Assembly (NCBI RefSeq): GCF_900108335.1
Contig: NZ_FNVT01000003.1
Span: forward strand, 787,563 to 851,562
DNA: 64,000 bases
Reading direction: 5' to 3'
From: Nonomuraea solani
GTDB taxonomy: Bacteria > Actinomycetota > Actinomycetes > Streptosporangiales > Streptosporangiaceae
The translations under genes and the position numbers were made by a program. Below the pieces are notes generated by a model. That model was not told the origin of the DNA, searched no databases, and saw nothing but the letters and a program-made list of their open reading frames with translations. Of this stretch, positions 25,816 through 34,382 are shown one piece after another; position 1 is the first letter of the stretch, and every line of letters begins with the position of its first letter.

Positions 25816-27317
25816 CGAGATCCAGACGCATGGCCGCGGCCATGTCGGCCTTGGCCGTGGTGGCCACCGGGTTGGTGTCCGCGGCAGTCATCGGCGTAGC
25901 GTCCCCGGCCATCGCCGACCACTGCGACCCGGCGGAGCAGGGGCAGGGTCAGAACCAGAACCAGAACCGGCAGGGTCAGCAGCAGGACCAGGACCAAGGC
26001 CAGCAGGACCAAGGCCAGCAACAGGACCAGGGCCAGCAGGATCAGGGTCAGGGGAACCAGGACCAGAACCAGCAGGACCAAGGCCAGCAGAACCAGGACC
26101 AGCAGGGTCAGCAGCAGGACCAGGGCCAGCAACAGGATCAGGGCCAGCAGCAGGACCAGAACGGCGACCAGCAGCAGGCGCCCCAGGGCGGCAGCGTCGC
26201 CGTGCTCGACCCCGACCAGAACCAGGACCAAGGTCAGAACCAGGATCAGGGTCAGCAGCAGGACGAGCAGCAGGACCAGGGCCAGCAGCAGGATCAAGGT
26301 CAGCAGCAGGACCAGGAGGCCGCCGAGCCGGAGCAGACCGCTTCGACGTTCGGCCGCCGCGGCAACAACCGCCCCCGCCCGAGCCAGAGCCCGACCGCGT
26401 CTCCGTCGCCCTCCCCCACCGGTGGCGGCGACGAGGAGCAGTGCGCCGACCTGGGCCCGTTCCCCGAGGACTTCGTGGACATCCGCCAGGTGCGGGGCAA
26501 CGGCGGCCTGCTGAACCCCCGCTTCGGCAGGAACGGCTCGCGCGGCTCGTTCGTCTCCCAGTGCGGCACGAACCGTAACGGCCACAACAACCCGGACAAC
26601 TTCATCGTCGCCCCCGGCGTGAGCAACGGGGCGCACCACCTGCACGACTACGTGGGCAACGTGTCGACGGACGGATTCTCCACCGACGAAAGCCTGGCCG
26701 CGGCGGGGACGACCTGCCGGCTCGGCGACAAGTCCACGTACTTCTGGCCGGTGCTCAGAGACCGCAAGTCGGACGCCAACTCCAACGACCCCGACGGCAA
26801 CGTCGGCCAGGTGCTGCGCGCACGCTCCGTGACGCTCCAGTTCCGCGGCAACGCCAACTCCCGGGTCGTCGCCATGCCGAGGTTCCTGCGGGTCATCACC
26901 GGTGACGCCAAGGCCGCGACGAACGGCACCGCCAACGCCCGCGCCGCCTGGAGCTGCACCGGCTTCCAGAATCGGGTAACTGCCGACAAATATCCGCTTT
27001 GCCCGCGCGGCAGCCAGACTCTCCGTATCCTGGACTTCCCCAGTTGCTGGGACGGTCAGAACACCGACAGTGCGAATCACCGGACTCACATCGTCTTCCC
27101 CGACCAGAACGGCACATGTCCCCAGGGCACCAGGGCGGTTCCGCAATTGCGCATGACCCTCGCGTACGTCGCACCTCAGGGTCCTTCGTTCGCCTTGGAC
27201 GCGTTCCCGGAGCAGAAGCACAATCCGGTCACCGACCATGCCGACTTCGCCAACGTGATGCCCGACCGGTTGATGCAGAACGTCGTCTCGTGCATCAACC
27301 GGGGCCGCCGTTGCTGA
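25812..27317 (+). CDS. Secreted DUF1996 protein with a long Gln/Asp/Gly-rich repeat region
   Basis: 501 residues: signal peptide ending near SPAIA (34), a low-complexity stretch from about 43 to 168 built almost wholly of Q, D, G and N (units such as DQGQQQ), a Pro/Ser/Thr linker (about 185-205) and a DUF1996 domain (about 225-495). The DUF1996 core shows NFIVAPGVSNGAHHLHDYVGN, with a His cluster that could bind metal, and about seven cysteines. The domain is known in fungi and actinobacteria but has no assigned activity. The repeats probably give an extended, hydrated, disordered segment. Translationally coupled to the DUF4142 gene and followed by haem and iron-sulfur proteins. Confidence 0.85.
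   Translation: MTRSRRMAAAMSALAVVATGLVSAAVIGVASPAIADHCDPAEQGQGQNQNQNRQGQQQDQDQGQQDQGQQQDQGQQDQGQGNQDQNQQDQGQQNQDQQGQQQDQGQQQDQGQQQDQNGDQQQAPQGGSVAVLDPDQNQDQGQNQDQGQQQDEQQDQGQQQDQGQQQDQEAAEPEQTASTFGRRGNNRPRPSQSPTASPSPSPTGGGDEEQCADLGPFPEDFVDIRQVRGNGGLLNPRFGRNGSRGSFVSQCGTNRNGHNNPDNFIVAPGVSNGAHHLHDYVGNVSTDGFSTDESLAAAGTTCRLGDKSTYFWPVLRDRKSDANSNDPDGNVGQVLRARSVTLQFRGNANSRVVAMPRFLRVITGDAKAATNGTANARAAWSCTGFQNRVTADKYPLCPRGSQTLRILDFPSCWDGQNTDSANHRTHIVFPDQNGTCPQGTRAVPQLRMTLAYVAPQGPSFALDAFPEQKHNPVTDHADFANVMPDRLMQNVVSCINRGRRC
25938..26315 (+). repeat. Coding tandem repeat (CAG/GAC/GGC-rich) in the DUF1996 gene
   Basis: About 380 bp of imperfect 9-18-bp units of the kind CAGGACCAGGGCCAGCAG, in frame, encoding Gln-Asp-Gln-Gly-Gln. 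A short non-repetitive spacer (QAPQGGSVAVLDP) splits it into two blocks. Copy number is likely to vary between strains through slippage. Confidence 0.9.
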
Positions 27318-27366
27318 CCTGAACAGCCTTCCGAGTCGCACCCTCACCCGACCTTGGAGGGAATAG

Positions 27367-28194
27367 ATGCTCCACCGACGACACCCCAGGCACGCCCCCA
27401 CCAAGCTGGACTCTCGTAGCTTCCGGCTGGGGGCGAGCGCCTCGATCGCGGCGATCGTCCTGGCAGGCTTCGTGCTCACCAGGACAGAGCGCGGCATCGC
27501 GATGCTCGGCCAAGGGGTCGGCTTCCTCGAGTTCTACGCGGGCGTGTTCGGCCTGGTGCTGCTGACCGCGACCGTCGCGCTCGGCCTCATCACCACCGAA
27601 CGCGTCTTCCTGTCACCGGCCAACCGGGTCAGGGCCCAGCTCGCTCACCGGGCCACCGCGCTCATCGGGATGGCGTACCTGATCACCCACATCTCGCTGA
27701 TGATCAGCCTGGGGCACATCCAGCCCGGGGCGGCGGTCGTGCCGATCGCCGGGCTCTACGTGGGACTCGGCACGCTGGCCTTCGATCTGATGATCGTGGC
27801 CGTGGTGACGGGGATGCTCCGGGGACGGTTCGCCGTACGGACCAGGCCATGGGTCTGGCGGGTCATGCACTCCGCCGCGTACCTGGCCTGGCCCATCGGG
27901 ATCATGCATGGACTGACGGCCGGCCGTCCGCCGGCCGGATGGGTGGCCTGGTCGTACGTGGCCAGCATGGCGGCGGTCGGCTCCGCGCTGATCGTCCGTG
28001 TGCTGGCCTCGCTCCGCCGGCCGCCCGTCATCTCCGAGAAGGTCGCAGGACCCGCGGTGACCGCCGCCGCCACCGCGGAAGTACCCGTGGAACGGCCGCA
28101 GAAGACTCCGGTTCCCGCCGGGGTGACCGCGGCGCAAGGCAACGCACCCGTGAGCCTCGCGGAGGCTCGGCGCAGATATCGGGAGGCCGGATGA
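27367..28194 (+). CDS. Ferric-reductase-like transmembrane haem protein
   Basis: 275 residues, about six membrane helices, then a cytosolic Ala/Pro-rich tail (about 215-275). Two helices carry paired histidines: H94 and H108 in LAHRATALIGMAYLITHIS, and H168 and H181 in RVMHSAAYLAWPIGIMHG. This is the H-x13-H pattern for two stacked b haems in ferric-reductase/cytochrome-b-like domains. No FAD/NAD domain is fused; the next gene supplies an NADH-type flavoprotein. Electrons could therefore pass from NADH across the membrane to the secreted partners upstream; that is inference. Confidence 0.85.
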   Translation: MLHRRHPRHAPTKLDSRSFRLGASASIAAIVLAGFVLTRTERGIAMLGQGVGFLEFYAGVFGLVLLTATVALGLITTERVFLSPANRVRAQLAHRATALIGMAYLITHISLMISLGHIQPGAAVVPIAGLYVGLGTLAFDLMIVAVVTGMLRGRFAVRTRPWVWRVMHSAAYLAWPIGIMHGLTAGRPPAGWVAWSYVASMAAVGSALIVRVLASLRRPPVISEKVAGPAVTAAATAEVPVERPQKTPVPAGVTAAQGNAPVSLAEARRRYREAG

Positions 28195-28222
28195 GCCTGC
28201 TCGCAGTTCTCCAGGAGCGATC

Positions 28223-29848
28223 GTGATTCCGGCTCGAGTTCCTCGAGTGCTGCGCATGGGTCCGGCCCGGCTGACCGCCGGGCTGGACCATTGCCGCCGC
28301 CTCGACCTGCCCGCCCACCGCACCCTCCACGGCGTTCTGGAGCCGCGGGACCTGGGCGAGCTGATCTCGTACGCGAACGAGGTGGACATGCGGGGCCGCG
28401 GCGGCGCGGCCTTCCCGTTCGCCCGCAAGCTGAAGGCCGTGGCCGACGCGGCGAAGGGCGGCGACTGCGTCGTCCTCATCAACGGGGCCGAAGGTGAGCC
28501 GGCCAGCTCCAAGGACGCCATGATGCTCACCCGTAACCCCCATCTGGTCCTCGACGGCGCGGTACTGGCCGCCGAGGCTTTGGGCGCTCGTGAGGTGGTC
28601 CTCGCCACGGCCGGTGGCGAGGTCGCCGAGGCGTCCGTGAACGCCGCCGTCGCCGAGCGCCGGGCCGCCAACATCTCCGGCGGCGCCGAGAGCCGGATCC
28701 CGATCCGGGTGGTCGGGATCAAGGAGCGCTTCATCTCCGGCGAGGGCGGCGCGCTCGTCAAGGCCGTCAACGGCGAGGAGGGCATCCCGCCCGGCCGGAA
28801 GAAGCGCGCCGCGACCAGCGGTGTCGACGGGCTGCCCACGCTGCTGTCCAACACCGAGACGTACGCGCAGTTCGCGCTGCTGGCCGAGTACGGGCCGGAG
28901 AAGTACGCCCAGGTGGGCACCAGCAAGGAGCCGGGCACGATCCTGCTCACCGTCAGCGGCGGCGCCGCCCACGGCGCCGTCATCGAGACGCCGACGGGCA
29001 CCCTGCTGGCCGACGTCCTCGCCCTGTGCGAAGCGGATGTCGGCGAAGGGGTGCTCATCGGCGGGTACCACGGCGCGTGGCTGTCCGCGGAGGCCGCCCA
29101 GACGGCCGTCATCTCCCGCGAGGGCATGAAGCTGGCCGGGGCCACTCTGGGGGCCGGCATCATCGTCCCGCTCGGCGAGACCACGTGCCCGCTGGGCGAG
29201 GCCGCCAGGGTCGCGTCCTATCTGGCGGCCGAGTCGGCGGGCCAGTGCGGCCCCTGCCGGCTCGGCCTGCCGGACATGGCCAGGGCCATCAACGCCCTGG
29301 TCGAGGGCGCGGGCTCGGTGGACGCGGTACGCCGCTCCGTCCGCGTCGTCGAGCGCCGCGGCGCCTGCTTCCACCCGGACGGCACGGCCAAGTTCGTGCT
29401 GTCGGCGCTGGAGGCGTTCGAGATCGAGATCGCGACCCACCTGGAGCACGGCTCGTGCGGCCGCCCGGTGCGCGGCGTGCTGCCGATGCCCGAGCGCGAG
29501 GCCGAGCCCGAGTACCGGCTGGAGGTCGACTGGTCCCGCTGCGTGGGACACGGGCTCTGCGCGCACCTGCTGCCCGAGTTCGTGGACCTCGACGACTACG
29601 GGTTCCCCTCGTTCAGGAAGATCCCGGGCTTCATGGCCAAGGACGCGCGGCGCGCGGTCGACATGTGCCCGGCGCTGGCCCTGCGGCTGGCCCAGACCAA
29701 CGGGGACGGCCACGGCGGGAAGCCCGCCGGCTCGCCGCTGCGGCTGGTCAAGGACAGAGGCGGGAAGAAGGGCGAGAAGGGCGCGCCGCAGCTCCCGCGC
29801 ACGGGCGGCCTGCCACGGATCTCGAAGGTCGGAGGCACCGCCGGGTGA
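28223..29848 (+). CDS. NuoF-like NADH-binding flavoprotein fused to a ferredoxin domain
   Basis: 541 residues. The NuoF module has the NADH/FMN segments RGRGGAAFPFARK (57-69) and NGAEGEPASSKD (87-98), an SLBB region (about 235-300) and the iron-sulfur region ESAGQCGPCRLG (337-348). The first of the three clustered cysteines of the usual ESCGxCxPC is Ala339; C342, C345 and possibly C382 remain. A C-terminal ferredoxin module (about 430-490) has C440-x5-C446 and C482-P, the 3Fe-4S-type pattern. A basic Gly/Pro-rich tail follows. GTG start after AGGAG. No other complex I genes are nearby, so it probably serves the adjacent haem membrane protein. Confidence 0.87.
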   Translation: MIPARVPRVLRMGPARLTAGLDHCRRLDLPAHRTLHGVLEPRDLGELISYANEVDMRGRGGAAFPFARKLKAVADAAKGGDCVVLINGAEGEPASSKDAMMLTRNPHLVLDGAVLAAEALGAREVVLATAGGEVAEASVNAAVAERRAANISGGAESRIPIRVVGIKERFISGEGGALVKAVNGEEGIPPGRKKRAATSGVDGLPTLLSNTETYAQFALLAEYGPEKYAQVGTSKEPGTILLTVSGGAAHGAVIETPTGTLLADVLALCEADVGEGVLIGGYHGAWLSAEAAQTAVISREGMKLAGATLGAGIIVPLGETTCPLGEAARVASYLAAESAGQCGPCRLGLPDMARAINALVEGAGSVDAVRRSVRVVERRGACFHPDGTAKFVLSALEAFEIEIATHLEHGSCGRPVRGVLPMPEREAEPEYRLEVDWSRCVGHGLCAHLLPEFVDLDDYGFPSFRKIPGFMAKDARRAVDMCPALALRLAQTNGDGHGGKPAGSPLRLVKDRGGKKGEKGAPQLPRTGGLPRISKVGGTAG

Positions 29849-29958
29849 TCCTTAGATGAGAGTCCCGGCGTGGTTTCCGAAGTGATGGAGATGTGACCAA
29901 CCCGGCGGATCCCCCGTACGTCTCACCGATGGTCGTCCACGATCTTCGGGGAGGCGTT

Positions 29959-31350
29959 TTGGACCGCCGTGACTTCCTGCACGCCGCCGCGCTCGCCCCG
30001 CTGGCACTCTTCGCGCCGCCGCCCGACTGGGCCAGGCTGCGGAGACGGCTGGCGGGCACACTCGTGTTGCCGGGCGACGCCGGATACACCTCCGCGCGCC
30101 GCCTGTACAACCCGGCCTACGACCGCGTCAGGCCGGAGGCGGTCGCCTACTGCGCGAGCGCGGCGGACGTTTCTGCGTGCCTGGCGTTCGCGCGGGTCAA
30201 CGGCGTGCCGGTCACGTCCCGCTCGGGCGGCCATTCCTACGCGGGCTGGTCCACCGGCACCGGGCTGGTCATCGACGTGTCCAGGATGAGCTCGATCTCG
30301 TACGCGGGCGGCCTGGCCACCATCGGCGCGGGCGCCAAGCTGATCGACGTCTACGACCGGCTCTCCCGCCACGGCGTGAGCATTCCCGCGGGTTCCTGCC
30401 CCACGGTCGGGATCGCGGGCCTCACGCTGGGCGGCGGGCTCGGCGTCGTGTCCAGGGAGCACGGTCTCACGTGCGACTCCCTGCGGTCGGTACGGGTCGT
30501 CACCGCCGACGGCCGGCTGCTCACCTGCGACGCCCGGCACCACGCCGGCCTCTTCTGGGCCTGCAGGGGCGGTGGCGGCGGCAACTTCGGCGTGGCGGTG
30601 TCGTTCACGTTCAGGACGCACGAGGCCCGCGACCTCACCCTGTTCTTCCTGGACTGGCCGTGGGCCAAGGCGCGGGCGGCGGTGCGGGAGTGGCAGGCGT
30701 GGGGGCCGTCGGCGCCTCCCGAGCTGTGGTCGTCGCTCCGGCTGTCGCGCTCGGCGGACGGGCTGGGCGTGCGGATCCTCGGCACCCACTCCGGGGGCAA
30801 GGCCGTGCTGGAGCGGCTGCTGGGCCCGCTGGTCGCCACGATCGGGCGGCCGTCGTCGCGGTCTGTGCGCACGGTGTCCCATCTGGAGGCGATGAAGGTC
30901 ATGGGCGGCTGCTCGTCGATGCCGGTGGCCGAGTGCCGGCGGAGCCCGCGGACGGCGTTCTCGGCCAAGTCGCATCTGGCGTACCGGGGGTTGTCGCGGG
31001 ACGGCGTGCGGGCGCTGGTGGCTGGAGTGGCGCGGGGCGGGCGGCACTCGGTGCTGCTGGACGCCATGGGCGGGGCGATCGGGCGGGTGGCGCCGACGGC
31101 CACGGCGTTCGCGCATCGGGCGGCGCTTTACAGCGTGCAGTATTACGCGGACGGGACGTCGCGGCGATGGTTGCGCGGAATTCACGACGACATGTCCCAA
31201 TATTTCGGGAATCATGGCTACGTGAATTATATTGACCCGGATCTGGGGAATTGGCGGAGCGCTTACTACGGGACCAACGCGCCGCGCCTGGCCGAGGTGA
31301 AGGCCACCTACGATCCCGGCCGGCTGTTCCGGCTGCCGCAGGGGGTGTAG
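29959..31350 (+). CDS. Tat-exported BBE-type FAD-linked oxidase
   Basis: About 463 residues. A PCMH FAD domain and C-terminal BBE domain mark the berberine-bridge/oligosaccharide-oxidase family. Both covalent FAD anchors are visible: His in SGGHSYAGWS and Cys in GSCPTVGIAGLTLGGGLG. The C-terminus YVNYIDPDLGNWRSAYYG and YDPGRLFRLPQG is typical. TTG at 29959 is preferred as start: GGGGAGG lies four bases upstream and the product begins with the twin-arginine signal DRRDFLHAAALAPLALFA. Upstream GTG 29893 and ATG 29929 have poor ribosome sites. Substrate unknown (sugar, alcohol or secondary metabolite). It follows the NuoF-like gene by 110 bp. Confidence 0.88.
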   Translation: MDRRDFLHAAALAPLALFAPPPDWARLRRRLAGTLVLPGDAGYTSARRLYNPAYDRVRPEAVAYCASAADVSACLAFARVNGVPVTSRSGGHSYAGWSTGTGLVIDVSRMSSISYAGGLATIGAGAKLIDVYDRLSRHGVSIPAGSCPTVGIAGLTLGGGLGVVSREHGLTCDSLRSVRVVTADGRLLTCDARHHAGLFWACRGGGGGNFGVAVSFTFRTHEARDLTLFFLDWPWAKARAAVREWQAWGPSAPPELWSSLRLSRSADGLGVRILGTHSGGKAVLERLLGPLVATIGRPSSRSVRTVSHLEAMKVMGGCSSMPVAECRRSPRTAFSAKSHLAYRGLSRDGVRALVAGVARGGRHSVLLDAMGGAIGRVAPTATAFAHRAALYSVQYYADGTSRRWLRGIHDDMSQYFGNHGYVNYIDPDLGNWRSAYYGTNAPRLAEVKATYDPGRLFRLPQGV

Positions 31351-31351
31351 G

Positions 31352-32044
31352 TCAGACGATCTTGCCCCGGACGTACACGGGCTCGCCGGGCTTCACCATC
31401 GCGTACAGGCGCTTGGACGTCGTGAGCGGGACCCGCACGCAGCCGTGCGAGGCCGGGCGCAGCGGCACGCTCGTGGAGCCGTGCATGGCGATGCCGCCCG
31501 TGAAGTAGAGCGAGTTGAACATCGAGCCGAGCCGCCCGGTCGTCCAGCCGGGCGACCGCCTGCTGACACGGAAGTCCCCCACCGGCGTGACCGCGTTGCC
31601 GCAGTGGCCGTTCTCGCAGTAGTGCTCCTCGGCACCGGAGGAGATGTGCGTGATCAGCGCCGGGCGGTTGCGCCGGTAGACGGTCAGGAGCTGGTCGCGC
31701 AGGCTGATCTCGACCCGGTTCGAGGCGCCGCGCGGCACCAGCGGCCGGTGCCGCGCCCGCCGGTCGAACGCCGCCCACATCTCGGGCCCGACCGTGTTCT
31801 CCGGCCTGAGCCGCCGGTCCTTCTGGAACGCCCACACCGCGAACTTGGTCTGCTCGTCGAAGACCCCGTTGGCCCGGCTGTGGTAGTAGTGGCCGGCGCG
31901 CAGCCGCTCCTGCAACATCGCGACCGCCTCCCCCCGATCGCCCGGCCGCAGGACGAAGGTCTCCCCCTCTGCGGCGGCGGGCGGCGTGAACACGAACGGA
32001 AATCCGATGGCGACGACGGCTATTCCCAGCAGCTTTCTTCTCAT
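31352..32044 (-). CDS. L,D-transpeptidase with peptidoglycan-binding domain
   Basis: 230 residues: signal peptide (about 1-25), a peptidoglycan-binding-1 domain (about 32-95, RPGDRGEAVAMLQERLRAGHYY) and a YkuD L,D-transpeptidase domain (about 108-228). The catalytic motif ASHGCVRVP carries the nucleophilic cysteine, preceded by IAMHGS. Such enzymes form 3-3 cross-links in peptidoglycan or attach proteins to it. Converges with the BBE oxidase, only one base between stops. Confidence 0.93.
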   Translation of the reverse strand: MRRKLLGIAVVAIGFPFVFTPPAAAEGETFVLRPGDRGEAVAMLQERLRAGHYYHSRANGVFDEQTKFAVWAFQKDRRLRPENTVGPEMWAAFDRRARHRPLVPRGASNRVEISLRDQLLTVYRRNRPALITHISSGAEEHYCENGHCGNAVTPVGDFRVSRRSPGWTTGRLGSMFNSLYFTGGIAMHGSTSVPLRPASHGCVRVPLTTSKRLYAMVKPGEPVYVRGKIV

Positions 32045-32148
32045 AAATCACGCCTACCCCGATCACCGTGAATTCCATCTCATAAAGAGGTTTTGCCAAG
32101 CAAAACCCAGCCCCATTCTGCAAATCCGCCTAAATGACGAAATACAGG

Positions 32149-32868
32149 TCAGGCGTCGCGCCGCCGCACCAGCAGCCCGCCGCCCAGGAGCGCCGCGGCG
32201 GCCCAGGCGGCCGTCACGCCCAGCCCGGCCCACGGACCGAGGGGCAGCACGTCGGTGGTGGCCTGGACGGCCAGCCCGGCGTTCGCCGGCGAGAGCCGCC
32301 ACAGCAGGAGCTGCTGGTCCTCGTTCCTGAGCATGAGGATCGCGACCGGGAACAGGTAGAGCAGGCCGAGCACGGCCGCGGTGGCCGCCGCCGAGTCCCG
32401 TACGGCCGTCGCGACACCCAGGCTGAGCAGGGCGATCAGCACCAGGTAGAGCACGGAGCCGGCGGCGGCGCGCAGCGTGGGGCCGTCGGCCGGCAGGTGC
32501 GGCAGCAGGAGCCGGCCCGCGAGCAGTGAGCCGAGCACGGCCAGGGTGCCGGCGCCCAGCGTCAGGCCGGTCAGCACGCCCGCCCTGGCCGTCAGGGTGA
32601 CGATCCGGCGCGGCATCGCGGCCAGGCTGGTACGGATCATCCCGGTGCCGTACTCGCCGCACACCGCCGTCACGGCCAGCAGCGCGACCAGCCCCTGGCC
32701 GAGCTGGACGCCGAAGAGGCCGATCCGGGCCGCGTCGCGGCCGGGGCCCGCGGTCACGCACGCGACGGCGCTCGCGGCCACGGTCACCACCACGATCCCG
32801 GCCGCCAGCCACCGGGGACCGGGCACGGTGCGCAGCTTGGTCCACTCCGCGCGCGCTTCCCGCCTCAC
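32149..32868 (-). CDS. ABC-2 type transporter permease
   Basis: 239 residues with about six membrane helices, starting REARAEWTKLRTVPGPRWLA, the AEWTKLRT motif typical of actinobacterial ABC-2 export permeases. GTG at 32868 follows GAGGAGGG and overlaps the stop of the preceding permease gene as GTGA. Together with the other permease and the ATPase it forms a coupled three-gene exporter operon. Confidence 0.88.
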   Translation of the reverse strand: MRREARAEWTKLRTVPGPRWLAAGIVVVTVAASAVACVTAGPGRDAARIGLFGVQLGQGLVALLAVTAVCGEYGTGMIRTSLAAMPRRIVTLTARAGVLTGLTLGAGTLAVLGSLLAGRLLLPHLPADGPTLRAAAGSVLYLVLIALLSLGVATAVRDSAAATAAVLGLLYLFPVAILMLRNEDQQLLLWRLSPANAGLAVQATTDVLPLGPWAGLGVTAAWAAAALLGGGLLVRRRDA

Positions 32869-34382
32869 GCGTCCCTCCTCTCGATCCGGTACGCGGCCAC
32901 CCCGAGCGCCAGGCCGGCGTAGGCGCACAGCACCGCGAAACCGGCCCACGGCGGCAGCGGGAAGTAGCCGGACGCCGGCGCGTAGTGGCCGGTGACCTGC
33001 TCGTACTCGGGGATGCTCTGCTGGATGGCGAACCCGGCGGCCGGGGTGAGCCGCAGCAGCCACCGCGAGACCTCGTCGGGCAGGATGGACGCGATCGCCA
33101 GCACGTACGGGACCACGAGCCCGGCGATCGCCGCGATGACGGCCGTCGAGCCGCGCCGGAAGAGCGTGCCCAGGGCGAGGGCGAAGACGGCGGCCACGGC
33201 CAGCAGCGCCGCGACCCCGGCGATCACGCGCCACTCGGTCCACGCGCTCACCGGCAGCGTGAACACGCCACCGCCCTGGAGCCGCCCCGCGAGCGGCACC
33301 GTGACGGCGGTGGCGGCCAGCCCGAAGACGAACGTGGCGCCGCCCGCCACCACGGCCTTGGCCGCGAGCGTCCGGCCGCGCCGCGGGGCGGCCAGCAGCG
33401 TGGTGTGGATCAGCCCCCGCCGGTATTCGGCGGTCACGAACTGCGCCGCGACCACGATCACCACGATGAGCGCGATCAGGGAGCCGACCAGCGAGCGCTC
33501 GATGGTGCTCTCCGTCGTGTTCGGGGCGATGTCGCCGGTGCCGGTGACGGCGAAGGTGCCGCCGTTCCTGACGAGCCCGCCCCCGTGGTGCACGCTCCCG
33601 TCGGGCTCCACCTCCGCGCCGACGTCGTCGCGGCTCCAGGAGCCCCCGGTCGCCGCGCCCCGCACGCCGACCTCGTCCATGGTCGCGGTGACCTCGGCGA
33701 AGCGGGAGGACACGGCGGAGCCGCCGAGGGTGTTCGGCGTCACCCGCACGTCTCCCGGGGAGGCCGCGAACAGGCCGACGCGCACCCTGGCCGGGAGCCC
33801 GGGCAGGCGGGCCGTGCCGACCTTGATCCACCGCTCGCCGTCGGCGGACTCCTCGCCGGTGATCGTCTCCCCGGTGCGGGTCAGCCGCAGCCAGCGCGGG
33901 GATCCGCCCGCGGTGCCCGCGACGTCCTCGGTGAAGTCGTGCTGCATCCGTACGCCGTGGGCGCCGGTGACCATCACCGCCGCGTACGCGGATCCCGGCT
34001 CGGTGCTCCGCTTGATCATGACGCCCGCCTTGGCCCAGGGCACGACGCCGGAGACGACGTTCCGGACGCCGGGGGTGGCGTCGGGCAGGCGGATCTGGCC
34101 GGTCATGGAGCGCACGCGGGCGGTGATCGTCCCGTCGCCGTCCAGCGGCTGGTGCACGAAATAGAAGCGGTCCTGGACCGCCTCGCCGTCCGGGCCGAGC
34201 GGCGGCACGAGGCAGGGCACCTCGACCGGCCCATTGCTGCACGAGGAGTGCGAACCGGTCGCGAAGAGCACGCCGATCCCCACGATGAGCAGCGCGGCCG
34301 CGGCCAGACCGGCCATCCAGCCGCGTACCGTCCTGAGCTTGGTCCACTCCGCGCGCAGCAGATGACGGAAGTCCGAGGTCAT
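32865..34382 (-). CDS. ABC-2 permease with a large extracellular lectin-like insertion
   Basis: 505 residues. Helix 1 (about 22-42) follows the AEWTKLRTVRGW motif; five or more helices follow from about residue 297. Between them, residues 43-295 form a large soluble segment, outside if helix 1 runs in-to-out. Residues 70-210 resemble a DUF1349/concanavalin-like fold: DGDGTITARVRS, WAKAGVMIKRS, YAAVMVTG, WLRLTRTGETITGEES, GERWIKVG and ARVRVGLFAAS. Ordinary ABC-2 permeases have no such domain. ATGA overlap with the ATPase gene. The insertion may bind the exported compound or a cell-wall glycan; this is inference. Confidence 0.85.
   Translation of the reverse strand: MTSDFRHLLRAEWTKLRTVRGWMAGLAAAALLIVGIGVLFATGSHSSCSNGPVEVPCLVPPLGPDGEAVQDRFYFVHQPLDGDGTITARVRSMTGQIRLPDATPGVRNVVSGVVPWAKAGVMIKRSTEPGSAYAAVMVTGAHGVRMQHDFTEDVAGTAGGSPRWLRLTRTGETITGEESADGERWIKVGTARLPGLPARVRVGLFAASPGDVRVTPNTLGGSAVSSRFAEVTATMDEVGVRGAATGGSWSRDDVGAEVEPDGSVHHGGGLVRNGGTFAVTGTGDIAPNTTESTIERSLVGSLIALIVVIVVAAQFVTAEYRRGLIHTTLLAAPRRGRTLAAKAVVAGGATFVFGLAATAVTVPLAGRLQGGGVFTLPVSAWTEWRVIAGVAALLAVAAVFALALGTLFRRGSTAVIAAIAGLVVPYVLAIASILPDEVSRWLLRLTPAAGFAIQQSIPEYEQVTGHYAPASGYFPLPPWAGFAVLCAYAGLALGVAAYRIERRDA

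Noticed and set aside
25938..26315. Regularly repeated DNA resembling a CRISPR array
   Set aside because: Units are short, in frame, coding for Gln/Asp/Gly and lack unique spacers.
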